This document shows positions 48,339-57,016 of a stretch of 64,000 nucleotides of DNA, one piece after another (position 1 is the stretch's first letter; each line of letters starts with the position of its first letter). Origin of the DNA: Novosphingobium taihuense (lineage in GTDB: Bacteria > Pseudomonadota > Alphaproteobacteria > Sphingomonadales > Sphingomonadaceae); the NCBI RefSeq assembly GCF_007830315.1, contig NZ_VLKJ01000008.1, positions 1-64,000 of the forward strand, given 5' to 3'. The translations under genes and the position numbers were made by a program. The notes under the pieces are model-generated. The model was not told the origin of the DNA. It saw only the letters and a program-made list of their open reading frames with translations, and searched no databases.

Positions 48339-49109
48339 ATGGTCGCAACCCGCAATGTCATGGCGAAGCAAGGCTATCAGGCATCGCCACGCGAGCGGGC
48401 CGGAGCGATGGCGTTTGCGGCTGTCACGACCCTTCTCGTATTCCTGATCATGTGGCGCATGGGGGCTGTCACCGGATTTGGTGATGGCAAGGGTGCAAGC
48501 CTGACGGCGATCGACCTTTCGTCCGACGGGCAGGATGACAAGAAGGCCGAGAAAAAGCAGCAGAAGCAGGAGCGCAAGCAGGCACAGTCAGCCGAGGTGG
48601 CTTCGGTCCAGCCGGTGACGGCTCCGCCTCCGGTCCCGGTTCCGGGCAAGGTCGAGTGGCCGGAAGGGTTCATCGAAATGTCCCGTAACGACTATCGTGC
48701 GACGGATGTTTCAAAGATGAAGCGGGCGGAGTCCGGCGGGGCGCAGCAGGCGAGCGCTGGCAGTCCGGGCGATTCCGCCAGCGTCGGCCAAGGGCCGGGC
48801 GGTGTCAGGCTCTATGCCGCGCAATGGTATCGGGAACCAACCGATGCCGAGATCGGCCCGTACCTGCCGCAGCGACGGAGGCAGGGCGACTGGGCGATGA
48901 TCGCCTGCAAGACGATCGAGAAGTACCACGTCGAAGATTGCCAGGAACTTGGCGAAAGTCCGCCGGGATCGGGGCTTGCCCGGGCGATCCGGCAGGCGAG
49001 CTGGCAGTTTCTGGTGCGGCCCCCGCGCGTGAACGGGAAGCCGCAGATTGGCGAGTGGGTGCGGATACGGTTCGATTTCAGGGCGAAGAAGGGTGAGGCG
49101 GAGGGTTAA
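48339..49109 (+). CDS. TonB-like membrane-anchored protein
   Basis: A 256-residue protein with one N-terminal membrane helix (about 22-42, GAMAFAAVTTLLVFLIMWRM), a Lys/Gln/Glu-rich region (DDKKAEKKQQKQERKQAQ), a Pro/Val segment (VTAPPPVPVPG), and a C-terminal domain ending FLVRPPRVNGKPQIGEWVRI. This layout matches TonB, but the C-terminal domain is diverged and no exbB/exbD is nearby, so energy transduction is unproven. The ATG at 48339 was chosen; one seven codons later is possible. It ends with a four-base overlap against the converging DUF4349 gene. Confidence 0.8.
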   Translation: MVATRNVMAKQGYQASPRERAGAMAFAAVTTLLVFLIMWRMGAVTGFGDGKGASLTAIDLSSDGQDDKKAEKKQQKQERKQAQSAEVASVQPVTAPPPVPVPGKVEWPEGFIEMSRNDYRATDVSKMKRAESGGAQQASAGSPGDSASVGQGPGGVRLYAAQWYREPTDAEIGPYLPQRRRQGDWAMIACKTIEKYHVEDCQELGESPPGSGLARAIRQASWQFLVRPPRVNGKPQIGEWVRIRFDFRAKKGEAEG

Positions 49110-49978
49110 CTCTCAGGCTTGGTGGGCATCAGGAATGCGCGGAGCTTTCTTGCCGGCGTTGTCCGCCAAAGTGCGATAATCAGGAGCGCGACCGCGATCC
49201 ATGGCAAGCCGTAGGCCAAGCCAAATAGCAGTATCGTAAGAATGCTGGTTGCGCTTGCCAGGAATGCGCCACCAGCAGACGTGATCGGGTTGTCGCTGAG
49301 CGACATTTCGTCAGAGCCGTAGTAGCGCAAGGTCATTGGCGTGAGCGCAATCTGCGTTTCCGATGCCGCCTGCGTATTGCGGCTTTCTTCAAGGGCCGAT
49401 CGCAGCGATTCCAACTGACTGCGCATTTCAGCGCGTTCGCGGTCGCCAAGGGTAGGCTCTTTGAGCTGGCTTTCAATGTCGGCGATCTGGAGGGCGTTCG
49501 CAGTGCTTCCGCGCTTTGAGGCCGCGATTTGCCCGGCCAGGTCCTGGCCTTCGATGCTGGCGGAAGTCAGTTTCGCGCCAAGTTTCTCGGCAGCGGCAAC
49601 GCCATCCTTTCCGAATGAGCGGGCAAAGTTGCGGTCCAAGCTTACACTGAGTGAGCCTGTAACACCGCCGCCCCTGACCAAATTGTAGTGCATTCCGGTG
49701 ATCTGACACTTCGTCGGGCCAAGCTTTTCACAGGCGGCAGCGTTTTGCTCCTGTAGAACAGGGACTGCTGAATTCGGCAGTGAGAAAGCGTAGTCATATA
49801 CGAAGGCAACGTTGGGTGCAGCTGTGGCGGAAATCTGCGGTCCGGCGTATGAAGCCTCTTTCGCGTCCATTGCCGCTTCTTCAGCCGGCTTTTCCGAACA
49901 AGAGGAAAGAGCCAGCAGGCTAGAACTCAGAAGCGCCAACTTTTGCGAAACGCGGTACATTCTTGCAGTATGGGTCAC
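49106..49978 (-). CDS. DUF4349-type lipoprotein
   Basis: A 290-residue envelope protein resembling DUF4349 proteins: lipoprotein signal with lipobox LSSC (Cys27), a domain with VAFVYDYAFSLPNSAVPVLQ and AAACEKLGPTKCQITGMHY, a helical coiled-coil region (about 170-205, ADIESQLKEPTLGDRERAEM), and two C-terminal membrane helices (about 240-280). A GTG start at 49978 has GGGAGG eight bases upstream and was kept; an ATG six codons later is possible. The function is unknown. It converges with the TonB-like gene. Confidence 0.82.
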   Translation of the reverse strand: MTHTARMYRVSQKLALLSSSLLALSSCSEKPAEEAAMDAKEASYAGPQISATAAPNVAFVYDYAFSLPNSAVPVLQEQNAAACEKLGPTKCQITGMHYNLVRGGGVTGSLSVSLDRNFARSFGKDGVAAAEKLGAKLTSASIEGQDLAGQIAASKRGSTANALQIADIESQLKEPTLGDRERAEMRSQLESLRSALEESRNTQAASETQIALTPMTLRYYGSDEMSLSDNPITSAGGAFLASATSILTILLFGLAYGLPWIAVALLIIALWRTTPARKLRAFLMPTKPES

Positions 49979-50119
49979 ACCAACACCCTCCCGAACTACT
50001 GACCGAGAGTATCTCTACCAATCAAGTTGAATTTACAATCTGGAAGTTGCAGCCATTCTGGTGAGACTGGTCCTGCCCCTAGAGAAGCGCGATGCAGTGC
50101 TGGTTCTGGCCGAAGCTGA

Positions 50120-52120
50120 TCAAGCGTCAATCAACTCAGGATCGATCTCGCTCGCGCGGTTCTGGATGAACATGAAGCGTTGCGCGGGGTCGCGGCCCAT
50201 CAGGCGGTCGACCAGTTCCTTCACCGCCGCGCGGCCTTCGTATTCGGGGGGCAGGGTGATGCGGATCAGGCTGCGGGTGGAGGGCGCCATGGTGGTTTCG
50301 CGCAGCTGCTGCGGGTTCATTTCGCCCAGGCCCTTAAAGCGGCCGACTTCGACCTTCTTGCCCTTGAACTTCGTGGCTTCCAGTTCGGCGCGGTGGGCAT
50401 CGTCCTTGGCGTAGGCCGAGGTGCTGCCGCTGGTCAGGCGGTAGAGTGGGGGTTGGGCGAGGTAGAGGTGGCCGCGCCGGACAAGCTCGGGCATTTCCTG
50501 GAAGAAGAACGTCATCAGCAGCGTGGCGATATGTGCGCCGTCGACGTCGGCGTCGGTCATGATGATCACGCGGTCATAGCGCAAGGCGTCAGGGTTGCAG
50601 TCCTTGCGCATCCCGCACCCCAACGCGAGCGCGAGGTCTGCGATTTCCTGATTGGCGCGGATCTTGTCGGCCGTGGCGCTGGCGACGTTGAGGATCTTGC
50701 CGCGGATCGGCAGGATCGCCTGTGTCTTGCGGTCGCGCGCCTGCTTGGCACTGCCGCCTGCCGAGTCACCCTCGACGATGAACAGTTCGGTTTCGCCGCT
50801 GCCTTCGCCCGAGCAATCTGTGAGCTTGCCGGGAAGGCGCAGTTTGCGGGCGTTGGTGGCGGTCTTGCGCTTGACCTCGCGCTCGGCCTTGCGGCGCAGT
50901 CGTTCGTCCATGCGCTCCATCACCGCGCCGAGCAGGGCTTTGCCGCGCTCCATGTTGTCGGTGAGGAAATGGTCGAAGTGGTCGCGCACGGCGGCTTCGA
51001 CCATGCGCGCGGCCTCTGGGCTGGTGAGGCGGTCCTTGGTCTGGCTCTGGAACTGGGGGTCGCGGATGAAGACCGAGAGCATGATTTCACTGCCGGTGAT
51101 CATGTCCTCGGGTGCAATGTCCTTGGCCTTCTTCTGGCCGATCAGATCGGCGAAGGCGCGGATGCCCTTGGTCAGCGCCGCGCGCAGGCCCTGTTCGTGG
51201 GTGCCGCCATCGGGCGTGGGGATGGTGTTGCAGTACCAGCTGTAGGACCCATCGGACCACAGCGGCCAGGCAATGGCCCATTCGACGCGGCCGTTCTCTT
51301 CGCCGTTGGGGCCGAGCGGAAAGTCCTGGCGGCCCGCGAAAGGCACCGAGGTGACGCATTCGCGGCCAGAGACTTGCTCTGCGAGATGATCGGCGAGGCC
51401 GCCGGGGAACTGGAACACGGCTTCGGCTGGCACGTCCTCGCTGGCAAGCGAGGGGACGCAGCGCCAGCGGATCTCGACACCGGCAAAGAGGTAGGCCTTT
51501 GAGCGGACCAGCCGGAACAGGCGGGCAGGCTTGAACTTCGCGTCCTCGCCGAAAATCTCGGTATCAGGCACGAAAGTGACCTGCGTGCCGCGCCGGTTGG
51601 GCGCGTTGCCGACCTTTAATAGCTTCGTCGTCGGGTTTCCTCGCGAGAATTCCTGCGCGTAAAGCTCCTTGTTTCGAGCGACTTCGACGCGGGTCAGCGA
51701 GGACAAGGCATTGACCACCGAGACACCGACGCCGTGCAGACCGCCGGAGGTCGCATAGGCCTTGCCCGAGAACTTGCCGCCCGAGTGCAGCGTAGTGAGG
51801 ATCACCTCAAGCGCGGATTTGCCGGGGTACTTGGGATGCTCGTCAACCGGAATGCCGCGACCGTTGTCTGAGATGGTCAGGCGGTTGCCTTCCTCCAGCA
51901 GCACTTCGATGCGGTTGGCATGGCCCGCGACAGCCTCGTCCATCGCGTTGTCGAGCACTTCGGCGGCGAGGTGGTGCAGTGCGCGTTCGTCCGTGCCGCC
52001 GATATACATTCCGGGGCGGCGGCGGACGGGTTCGAGGCCCTCGAGAACCTCGATCGCGGAACCGTCATAGCTTTCGGTGGCGCTGGTGGCGGGAAGCTTG
52101 TCGAAAAGGTCATCGGACAT
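50120..52120 (-). CDS. parE: DNA topoisomerase IV subunit B
   Basis: ParE is the ATPase subunit of topoisomerase IV, which decatenates sister chromosomes. The 666-residue-class protein (start MSDDLFDKLPAT) has GHKL motifs (EVLDNAMDEAVAG, DNGRGIPVD, TSGGLHGVGVSVVNAL), a transducer domain, and the TOPRIM segment with EGDSAGGSAKQARDR and MTDADVDGAHIATLL. It ends in the QLRETTMAPSTRSLI and QRFMFIQNRA blocks. Its length (665 residues) separates ParE from the longer GyrB. The ATG at 52120 was preferred to one 11 codons upstream. Confidence 0.96.
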   Translation of the reverse strand: MSDDLFDKLPATSATESYDGSAIEVLEGLEPVRRRPGMYIGGTDERALHHLAAEVLDNAMDEAVAGHANRIEVLLEEGNRLTISDNGRGIPVDEHPKYPGKSALEVILTTLHSGGKFSGKAYATSGGLHGVGVSVVNALSSLTRVEVARNKELYAQEFSRGNPTTKLLKVGNAPNRRGTQVTFVPDTEIFGEDAKFKPARLFRLVRSKAYLFAGVEIRWRCVPSLASEDVPAEAVFQFPGGLADHLAEQVSGRECVTSVPFAGRQDFPLGPNGEENGRVEWAIAWPLWSDGSYSWYCNTIPTPDGGTHEQGLRAALTKGIRAFADLIGQKKAKDIAPEDMITGSEIMLSVFIRDPQFQSQTKDRLTSPEAARMVEAAVRDHFDHFLTDNMERGKALLGAVMERMDERLRRKAEREVKRKTATNARKLRLPGKLTDCSGEGSGETELFIVEGDSAGGSAKQARDRKTQAILPIRGKILNVASATADKIRANQEIADLALALGCGMRKDCNPDALRYDRVIIMTDADVDGAHIATLLMTFFFQEMPELVRRGHLYLAQPPLYRLTSGSTSAYAKDDAHRAELEATKFKGKKVEVGRFKGLGEMNPQQLRETTMAPSTRSLIRITLPPEYEGRAAVKELVDRLMGRDPAQRFMFIQNRASEIDPELIDA

Positions 52121-52202
52121 GCGAACGGGTATAGAACCCCTGCGAATCCGCACGCAAGCGGGGATGCCGCCTTATCCGGCGAAATCCCCCGTTATCGGGC
52201 GT

Positions 52203-53369
52203 TCAGAACTTGGCTGGGGCCGGGGAGACAGTCGTGAACGTGCCTGCTGCCACCTCGCGCACTTCCATTGCCCGTTCGGCAATGCCGCTGGCGGTGAAGC
52301 GGAAGACGCCGTCGAGGCCGATGAAACCTTGCGGATCATAGAGCTTGGCGGTGGGGAAGGTGGTGCCGGGCTTCCAGGTGCGTGCGACGTTGAGCGTCAG
52401 CAACACGCTGTCGTAGCCGAGCGTTGCGAGACGCGAGGGCGTTGCGCCGAAGCGGGTGGCGTAGCTCTTTTCAAACTGTCCAAAGCGTCCGTCAGACACG
52501 GCGGCGAACCATGCGCCACGCATTGCGGGCGACTTGGCAATGGCGCCTTCTCCGCTCCAAAGTTCGGTTCCAAGCAGCTTGACGCCCTTGCCGGCAAGCG
52601 GGCCCGCCTGAAGTGCGATCCGGCTGCCATCGGCGATGAGCAATGCATCGAACTTCGACTTGTCCTTGGCCCGGCGCACCGCGCTTGCGACCGAAGTATT
52701 GCCGCGGTCGTAAGTTTCGATGGCGGTGACGGTCACGCCGTTTGCACGCGCGGCTTCGGTCAGGCCCGCGGTGGCGCGCTGCCCGTAGTCGCCGGTCGGG
52801 ATGATCGCGGCGACGGTCTTTACGCCCTTTGCCTTGGCGAACCCGAGGACGCGGGAGATGGACTGGCTCGGAGCCTGCCCCATCACGAATACATCGCGCG
52901 AGGCGACGGCGCTGTCGTTCGAATAGGTGATCATCGGGACCTTGGCGGGCCGCGCCACATTCGAGACGAGCACGACGTCGTCCGACAGCAAGGGCCCCAG
53001 GATCAGTTTGTTGCCATCAGCAATCGCACGCGATGCGGCAATGCCTGCACCGGTTGCGGTGTCATAGGTGGTGATGCGCAGGTTTGCGGCGTTGGTGTCG
53101 AGTACTGCCATGGTTGCGGCATTGGCGATGGACTGGCCGACGGCAGCGTTGACGCCTGTCATCGGAACGAGCAGCGCGACGCGGTGGCGTCCGGCATCGG
53201 TCGGCAGGGTGTTTGCGTCAGGCGCCTTCTCTGTCGGTTCGGCAATCGGGGCGGTGCCCTTTGGGATGACGGTACAACCTGCCAGGAGCGCGAGCGTGCC
53301 AGCAACCACCCACCTGCGCGATTGGCGAAGGCCCGAGATGCGGCTTTCGCCAGATTGTCCCATGTTCAT
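52203..53369 (-). CDS. LppC/LpoA-like lipoprotein, penicillin-binding protein activator
   Basis: A 388-residue lipoprotein (signal about 20-36, lipobox LLAGC) with a periplasmic-binding-protein fold: VALLVPMTGVNAAVGQSIAN at the start, LGPLLSDDVV, VPMITYSNDSAVAS and VKTVAAIIPTGDYGQ. The family includes the C-terminal domain of LpoA, which activates PBP1A, and amino-acid-type binding proteins. It lies immediately divergent from rsmI, an order found in many Proteobacteria (yraM-yraL), which favours the LpoA-related reading. The start MNMGQSGES has GAGGG upstream. Confidence 0.9.
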   Translation of the reverse strand: MNMGQSGESRISGLRQSRRWVVAGTLALLAGCTVIPKGTAPIAEPTEKAPDANTLPTDAGRHRVALLVPMTGVNAAVGQSIANAATMAVLDTNAANLRITTYDTATGAGIAASRAIADGNKLILGPLLSDDVVLVSNVARPAKVPMITYSNDSAVASRDVFVMGQAPSQSISRVLGFAKAKGVKTVAAIIPTGDYGQRATAGLTEAARANGVTVTAIETYDRGNTSVASAVRRAKDKSKFDALLIADGSRIALQAGPLAGKGVKLLGTELWSGEGAIAKSPAMRGAWFAAVSDGRFGQFEKSYATRFGATPSRLATLGYDSVLLTLNVARTWKPGTTFPTAKLYDPQGFIGLDGVFRFTASGIAERAMEVREVAAGTFTTVSPAPAKF

Positions 53370-53419
53370 TCCCCGCACACCCTCTTGTCGCTCTTGGCTG
53401 GGCGGTCCATTGGAAGCCC

Positions 53420-54256
53420 ATGGACACGTCACCCCTCGAACCCGGTCTCTATATTGTAGCGACCCCAATTGGCAATCTTGGTGACATGACCCGTCGCGCC
53501 ACCGAAACGCTTGGTCGCTGCGATCTCGTGGCGTGCGAGGACACGCGCGTGACGGGCAAGCTGCTGAATCTGCTTGGCCTGCACAAGCCGATGCGGCGCT
53601 ACGATGATCACGCCAGCGAAGGCGCACGCGAGGCACTTCTTGGAGAGATGGCGAGCAAGGCCGTGGCGCTGGTCTCGGACGCGGGGACACCGCTGATTTC
53701 CGATCCCGGCTATCGCCTGGTGCGCGAGGCGAAGGCGAGGGGCATTGCGGTAACGTCGCTGCCGGGGGCGAGTGCTGTGATCACGGCGCTTTCGATGGCG
53801 GGTTTGCCGACGGATCGTTTCCTCTTTGCTGGGTTTCTCCCGAACAAGGAGAAGGCGCGGGGCGACGTGCTGGCGGAACTGGCAGCGGTCCCGGCGACGC
53901 TCGCTTTTTATGAAACGGGGCCGCGTCTGGTTGCTTCGCTAGAGGCGATTGCAGAACGGCTGCCGGGGCGCGAGGTGGCCGTGGCGCGCGAGTTGACCAA
54001 GCTTCACGAGGAGTGCCGGGGCGGGACCGCTGCGGAACTTGCAGAGCACTACACCGCACATCCGGCCAAGGGCGAAATCGTGCTGCTGATCGGGCCGCCG
54101 GGCGAGGCCGAGGCACCGGACGAGGATGTGATCGACGCCGAACTGCGCGCAGCACTAGCGGAAATGTCGACGTCGCAGGCGGCGGGCAAGGTGGCCAAGG
54201 CCCACGGCCTTGATCGCAAGGCGCTCTATGCTCGGGCGATGGAACTGAAGGCTTGA
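53420..54256 (+). CDS. rsmI: 16S rRNA 2'-O-ribose C1402 methyltransferase RsmI
   Basis: RsmI methylates the ribose of C1402 in 16S rRNA. The 278-residue protein has the tetrapyrrole-methylase fold with GLYIVATPIGNLGDMTRRA, ACEDTRVTGKLL, VALVSDAGTPLISDPGYRLV and GASAVITALSMAGLPTDRFL. Length matches. The stop overlaps the TTG start of yraN (TTGA), and the divergent neighbour is the LpoA-like gene, the conserved order. Confidence 0.97.
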   Translation: MDTSPLEPGLYIVATPIGNLGDMTRRATETLGRCDLVACEDTRVTGKLLNLLGLHKPMRRYDDHASEGAREALLGEMASKAVALVSDAGTPLISDPGYRLVREAKARGIAVTSLPGASAVITALSMAGLPTDRFLFAGFLPNKEKARGDVLAELAAVPATLAFYETGPRLVASLEAIAERLPGREVAVARELTKLHEECRGGTAAELAEHYTAHPAKGEIVLLIGPPGEAEAPDEDVIDAELRAALAEMSTSQAAGKVAKAHGLDRKALYARAMELKA

Positions 54257-54609
54257 ACAAGGTCGAGGCCGAACAGCGCGGGCGGCGGGGCGAGACGCTG
54301 GCGGCGTGGTGGCTGCGGCTGTGCGGGTGGCGCATTCTGGCGCAGCGCGTGAAGGTCAAGGTCGGCGAAGTCGACCTGATTGCACGCAAGGGCCGGACTG
54401 TTGCGTTCGTCGAGGTGAAGTGGCGGCGTGATGCTGCCCTGCTGGGTGAGGCTATCGATGCCCACCGGCTGCGGCGCGTGGCGAGAGCCGCCGAGATGCT
54501 GGCGCCGCGCTATGCCAAGCCGGGGGACGATGTGCAGATCGATGTGATCCTTGTTGCCCCGCGCGCCTGGCCGCGCCGGATTGCCAACGCGTGGCAACCC
54601 GGCGCTTGA
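54253..54609 (+). CDS. yraN: YraN family (UPF0102) endonuclease-like protein
   Basis: A 118-residue protein of the UPF0102 family with a restriction-endonuclease-like core: RRGETLAAWWLRLCGWRILA, then KVGEVDLIARKGRTVAFVEVKWRR, in which GExDLI and FVEVK hold the predicted metal-binding residues. No function is proven. It starts at TTG (54253), overlapping the rsmI stop. The last 12 codons (RRIANAWQPGA) are encoded by one copy of a REP-like palindrome whose second copy lies just downstream, so the C-terminus was probably rewritten by repeat insertion. Confidence 0.9.
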   Translation: MNKVEAEQRGRRGETLAAWWLRLCGWRILAQRVKVKVGEVDLIARKGRTVAFVEVKWRRDAALLGEAIDAHRLRRVARAAEMLAPRYAKPGDDVQIDVILVAPRAWPRRIANAWQPGA

Positions 54610-54655
54610 TCTGAAGCCAGTCGGGGCCGGATTGCCAAGGCGTAGCAACCCGGCG
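54574..54655 (+). repeat. Two REP-like palindromes at the end of yraN
   Basis: Copy 1 (about 54574-54604) and copy 2 (about 54626-54655) share GCCGGATTGCCAA-N-GCGT-N-GCAACCCGGCG. Each is an imperfect inverted repeat (GCCGGATTGCCA with TGGCAACCCGGC, one mismatch in copy 1). Copy 1 includes the last codons of yraN; copy 2 is intergenic. Confidence 0.75.
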
Positions 54656-54665
54656 CCTGAACCGA

Positions 54666-54857
54666 TCAGTGGGCCGGCTTGTGCTCGCCGTCCTTGTGTT
54701 CACCATCCTTGTGTTCGTCGTGGTGCTCGTCCTTCTTTTCGCCCTTGTGGTCGTCGTGGGGGGCAGACGTCGGGTGCGGGTCGGGGTTGGCAATGCCTTG
54801 GGCAGACCAGCCGAGAACGGCGACACCGGCGGCGGCAACAGTGAACAGCTTGCGCAT
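54666..54857 (-). CDS. Small exported His/Lys/Glu/Asp-rich protein
   Basis: A 63-residue protein with a signal peptide (MRKLFTVAAAGVAVLGWSA, cleavage near QGIA-NP) and a mature part of about 40 residues almost wholly of His, Asp, Glu and Lys, with repeats HHDEHKDGEH and KDGEHK. The composition suits periplasmic binding of divalent metals such as nickel, zinc or copper, but that is inferred. AAGGAG lies before the ATG at 54857. It lies between yraN and gshB, opposite in direction to both. Confidence 0.8.
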   Translation of the reverse strand: MRKLFTVAAAGVAVLGWSAQGIANPDPHPTSAPHDDHKGEKKDEHHDEHKDGEHKDGEHKPAH

Positions 54858-54972
54858 CAATGGCTCCTTGGTAGGGGGTGGCGCCATCGTGGCGCTGGGC
54901 GAAAATGGTCGCGCTGCCGATAAAGTCGCTTTAAGGCGCGGGTGAGAGAAACCCCTGAGGATCAGTGCAAGC

Positions 54973-55920
54973 ATGACTCTTCGCGTCGCGGTCCAGATGG
55001 ACCCGCTCCATTCGATCAATATCAATGGCGATTCGAGCTTTGCGCTCATGCTGTCAGCGCAGGAGCGGGGGCACGAGGTTTACCACTATGACGTGGGTTC
55101 GCTCACGCTGGACGAGGACGACCGGCTGATCGCGCATGCCTCACCAGTGACGGTGCAGCGGGTTGTCGGCGATCACTACAAGGCGGGTGAGAAGCGCCGG
55201 CTGGACCTCGGGCGTGACATCGACGTCGTGCTGATGCGGCAGGACCCGCCGTTCGACATGGGATATATCACCGCCACACACCTGCTCGAGCGGATCGAGA
55301 CCGAGACGCTGGTGGTTAACAACCCGCGAAGCGTGCGCAATGCACCAGAAAAGGTCATGGTGCTCGACTACCGGCGCTTCATGCCGCCGACGATCGTGAC
55401 ACGATCGGTCGAGGAAGTGCGTCTGTTCCAGAAGAAGCATGGTGCCATCGTGATCAAGCCGATCCACGGCAACGGCGGCAAGGCGATCTTCCGGGTGAGC
55501 GAGGAGGGCGAGAACCTCGGCGCACTGTTCGAGGTGTTCAACCAGACCTGGCCCGAACCGCACATGGTTCAGGCCTTCCTTCCCGAAGTGGCCAAGGGCG
55601 ACAAGCGCATCGTGCTGGTCGATGGCGTGATTGCCGGCGCGATCAACCGAAAGCCGGGTGAGGGCGAGTTTCGCTCGAACCTTGCAGTCGGTGGCTATGC
55701 CGAGAAGACCGAACTGACGCCTGAGGAGCAGGAAATCTGCGCCGCGCTTGGGCCAGAGCTGAAGCGGCTGGGGCTGATATTCGTCGGCATCGACGTGATC
55801 GGCGGCAAGTACCTGACCGAAATCAACGTGACGTCGCCGACCGGGATCGTCGCCATCGACAAGTTCAATGGCACAGATACGCCTGGGATGATCTGGGACG
55901 CGATCGAGGGTCGGCTCTAG
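54973..55920 (+). CDS. gshB: Glutathione synthetase
   Basis: GshB joins gamma-glutamylcysteine and glycine using ATP. The 315-residue ATP-grasp protein has VAVQMDPLHSININGDSSFA at its N-terminus, RQDPPFDMGYITATHLLERI, IVIKPIHGNGGKAIFRV (ATP-grasp loop) and GKYLTEINVTSPTGI. Length and motifs match proteobacterial GshB. Glutathione also serves the glutaredoxin and GST encoded elsewhere in the window. Confidence 0.98.
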   Translation: MTLRVAVQMDPLHSININGDSSFALMLSAQERGHEVYHYDVGSLTLDEDDRLIAHASPVTVQRVVGDHYKAGEKRRLDLGRDIDVVLMRQDPPFDMGYITATHLLERIETETLVVNNPRSVRNAPEKVMVLDYRRFMPPTIVTRSVEEVRLFQKKHGAIVIKPIHGNGGKAIFRVSEEGENLGALFEVFNQTWPEPHMVQAFLPEVAKGDKRIVLVDGVIAGAINRKPGEGEFRSNLAVGGYAEKTELTPEEQEICAALGPELKRLGLIFVGIDVIGGKYLTEINVTSPTGIVAIDKFNGTDTPGMIWDAIEGRL

Positions 55921-56054
55921 GTCGCATGAGGCGCGGTGCCTCCGCAAGGGCGGGGGCCTCGGTGTTGTTACGGAACGATAGGTGAATCCGCCTGAGGCCG
56001 CCGCCTGCGCGGGGTCGCAGGAGCTTTTGGCTGCTTGGAAGCGTTACCCTTCCC

Positions 56055-56654
56055 ATGAACGACTGGATCATCCACCTCATCGAAGGGGGCGGCTATTGGG
56101 GCATCGCTTTCCTGATGGTCATCGAGAACGTCTTCCCGCCGATTCCATCGGAAGTGATCATGGGGCTGGGCGGAATAGCCGTGGCGCGGGGGCGCATGGA
56201 GTTCTGGCCGCTTATGCTGGCTGGGACTGTCGGATCCACTCTTGGCAATTACTGCTGGTATCTGCTCGGCCGCGCGCTGGGATATGAGCGCTTGCAACCT
56301 TTCGTGAACCGCTTCGGCCGTTGGTTGACGGTCGAGTGGGAAGACATCGAGCGCATCGTCGCGTTCTTCCGCCGCCACGGCCAGTGGGTCGTCTTTGCTG
56401 TGCGATTTGCGCCATTCATGCGCACGATGATCTCGCTACCGGCGGGGCTGACTCGCATGGGACACGTGCGTTTCCTCCTGTTCACTTTTGCGGGAGCGGC
56501 GATCTGGAACGCAATTCTGGCAGGGGCTGGATACTATCTTGGCCGAAATTTCAGCGATCTGGAGAAGTACACAGGCCCTGTAGCGACGGGCACGCTCGTG
56601 ATCGTGCTCGTGGCTTATGTCTGGCGCGTGATCGTGTGGAAACCGCGCTCTTGA
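56055..56654 (+). CDS. DedA family membrane protein
   Basis: A 199-residue DedA/SNARE-associated-type membrane protein. It has ENVFPPIPSEVIMGLGGIA (the FPPIPSE re-entrant motif), GSTLGNYCWYLLGRALGY, and the basic FAVRFAPFMRTMISLPAGL, all typical. Some DedA proteins are undecaprenyl-phosphate or lipid translocases important for envelope integrity. Which lipid this one handles cannot be told. A weak hairpin (GCCCG-TTT-CGGGC, 56686-56698) follows the stop. Confidence 0.93.
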   Translation: MNDWIIHLIEGGGYWGIAFLMVIENVFPPIPSEVIMGLGGIAVARGRMEFWPLMLAGTVGSTLGNYCWYLLGRALGYERLQPFVNRFGRWLTVEWEDIERIVAFFRRHGQWVVFAVRFAPFMRTMISLPAGLTRMGHVRFLLFTFAGAAIWNAILAGAGYYLGRNFSDLEKYTGPVATGTLVIVLVAYVWRVIVWKPRS

Positions 56655-56731
56655 CAGCAGGCTGCCGAGGCGCTGCATGAAACAGGCCCGTTTCGGGCAT
56701 TTCTGTCAGACTATCAAATTAAGGTTCTATC

Positions 56732-56959
56732 ATGGCTGTCAAAGCGATGTGCATCATTACAAGAAGTGAAGAAGGCCGTGGCGCCTATGCCGTGCGCATG
56801 GACAACGACGAGAACGTCTATTTCCCGCTTAGCGTCAGCGAGGCGCTGGAACTGGAGGAATTTGACGAGGTTGAGGCAATTCTCGTGAAGAATGACCGGC
56901 CTGAGCCTGCCTGGCGTGCAATCCGGGCAAGATTGCCTTTGGAAGAAGGCGACAGCTGA
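56732..56959 (+). CDS. Small conserved-looking protein of unknown function
   Basis: A 75-residue soluble acidic protein, MAVKAMCIITRSEEGRGAYA through ENVYFPLSVSEALELEEFDE, VEAILVKNDRPEPAWRAIR and a charged tail. The sequence pattern suggests a small beta barrel (OB- or cold-shock-like), yet no family is recognised. It has its own leader with TAAGGTTCTATC before the ATG and a strong terminator after the stop, so it looks like a monocistronic gene. Confidence 0.7.
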   Translation: MAVKAMCIITRSEEGRGAYAVRMDNDENVYFPLSVSEALELEEFDEVEAILVKNDRPEPAWRAIRARLPLEEGDS

Positions 56960-56967
56960 TCCGACCA

Positions 56968-56998
56968 CAAAAAAGCCCCCGCACTGCGGGGGCTTTTC
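56968..56998. terminator. Bidirectional terminator between small gene and accC
   Basis: GCCCCCGC (56975-56982) pairs with GCGGGGGC (56986-56993) across a three-base loop. TTTT follows on the plus strand and AAAAAA precedes, giving TTTTTT on the minus strand. It serves the small gene at 56732 and the converging accC. Confidence 0.92.
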
Positions 56999-57016
56999 CG
57001 TTTGATGTCGTGGAAG

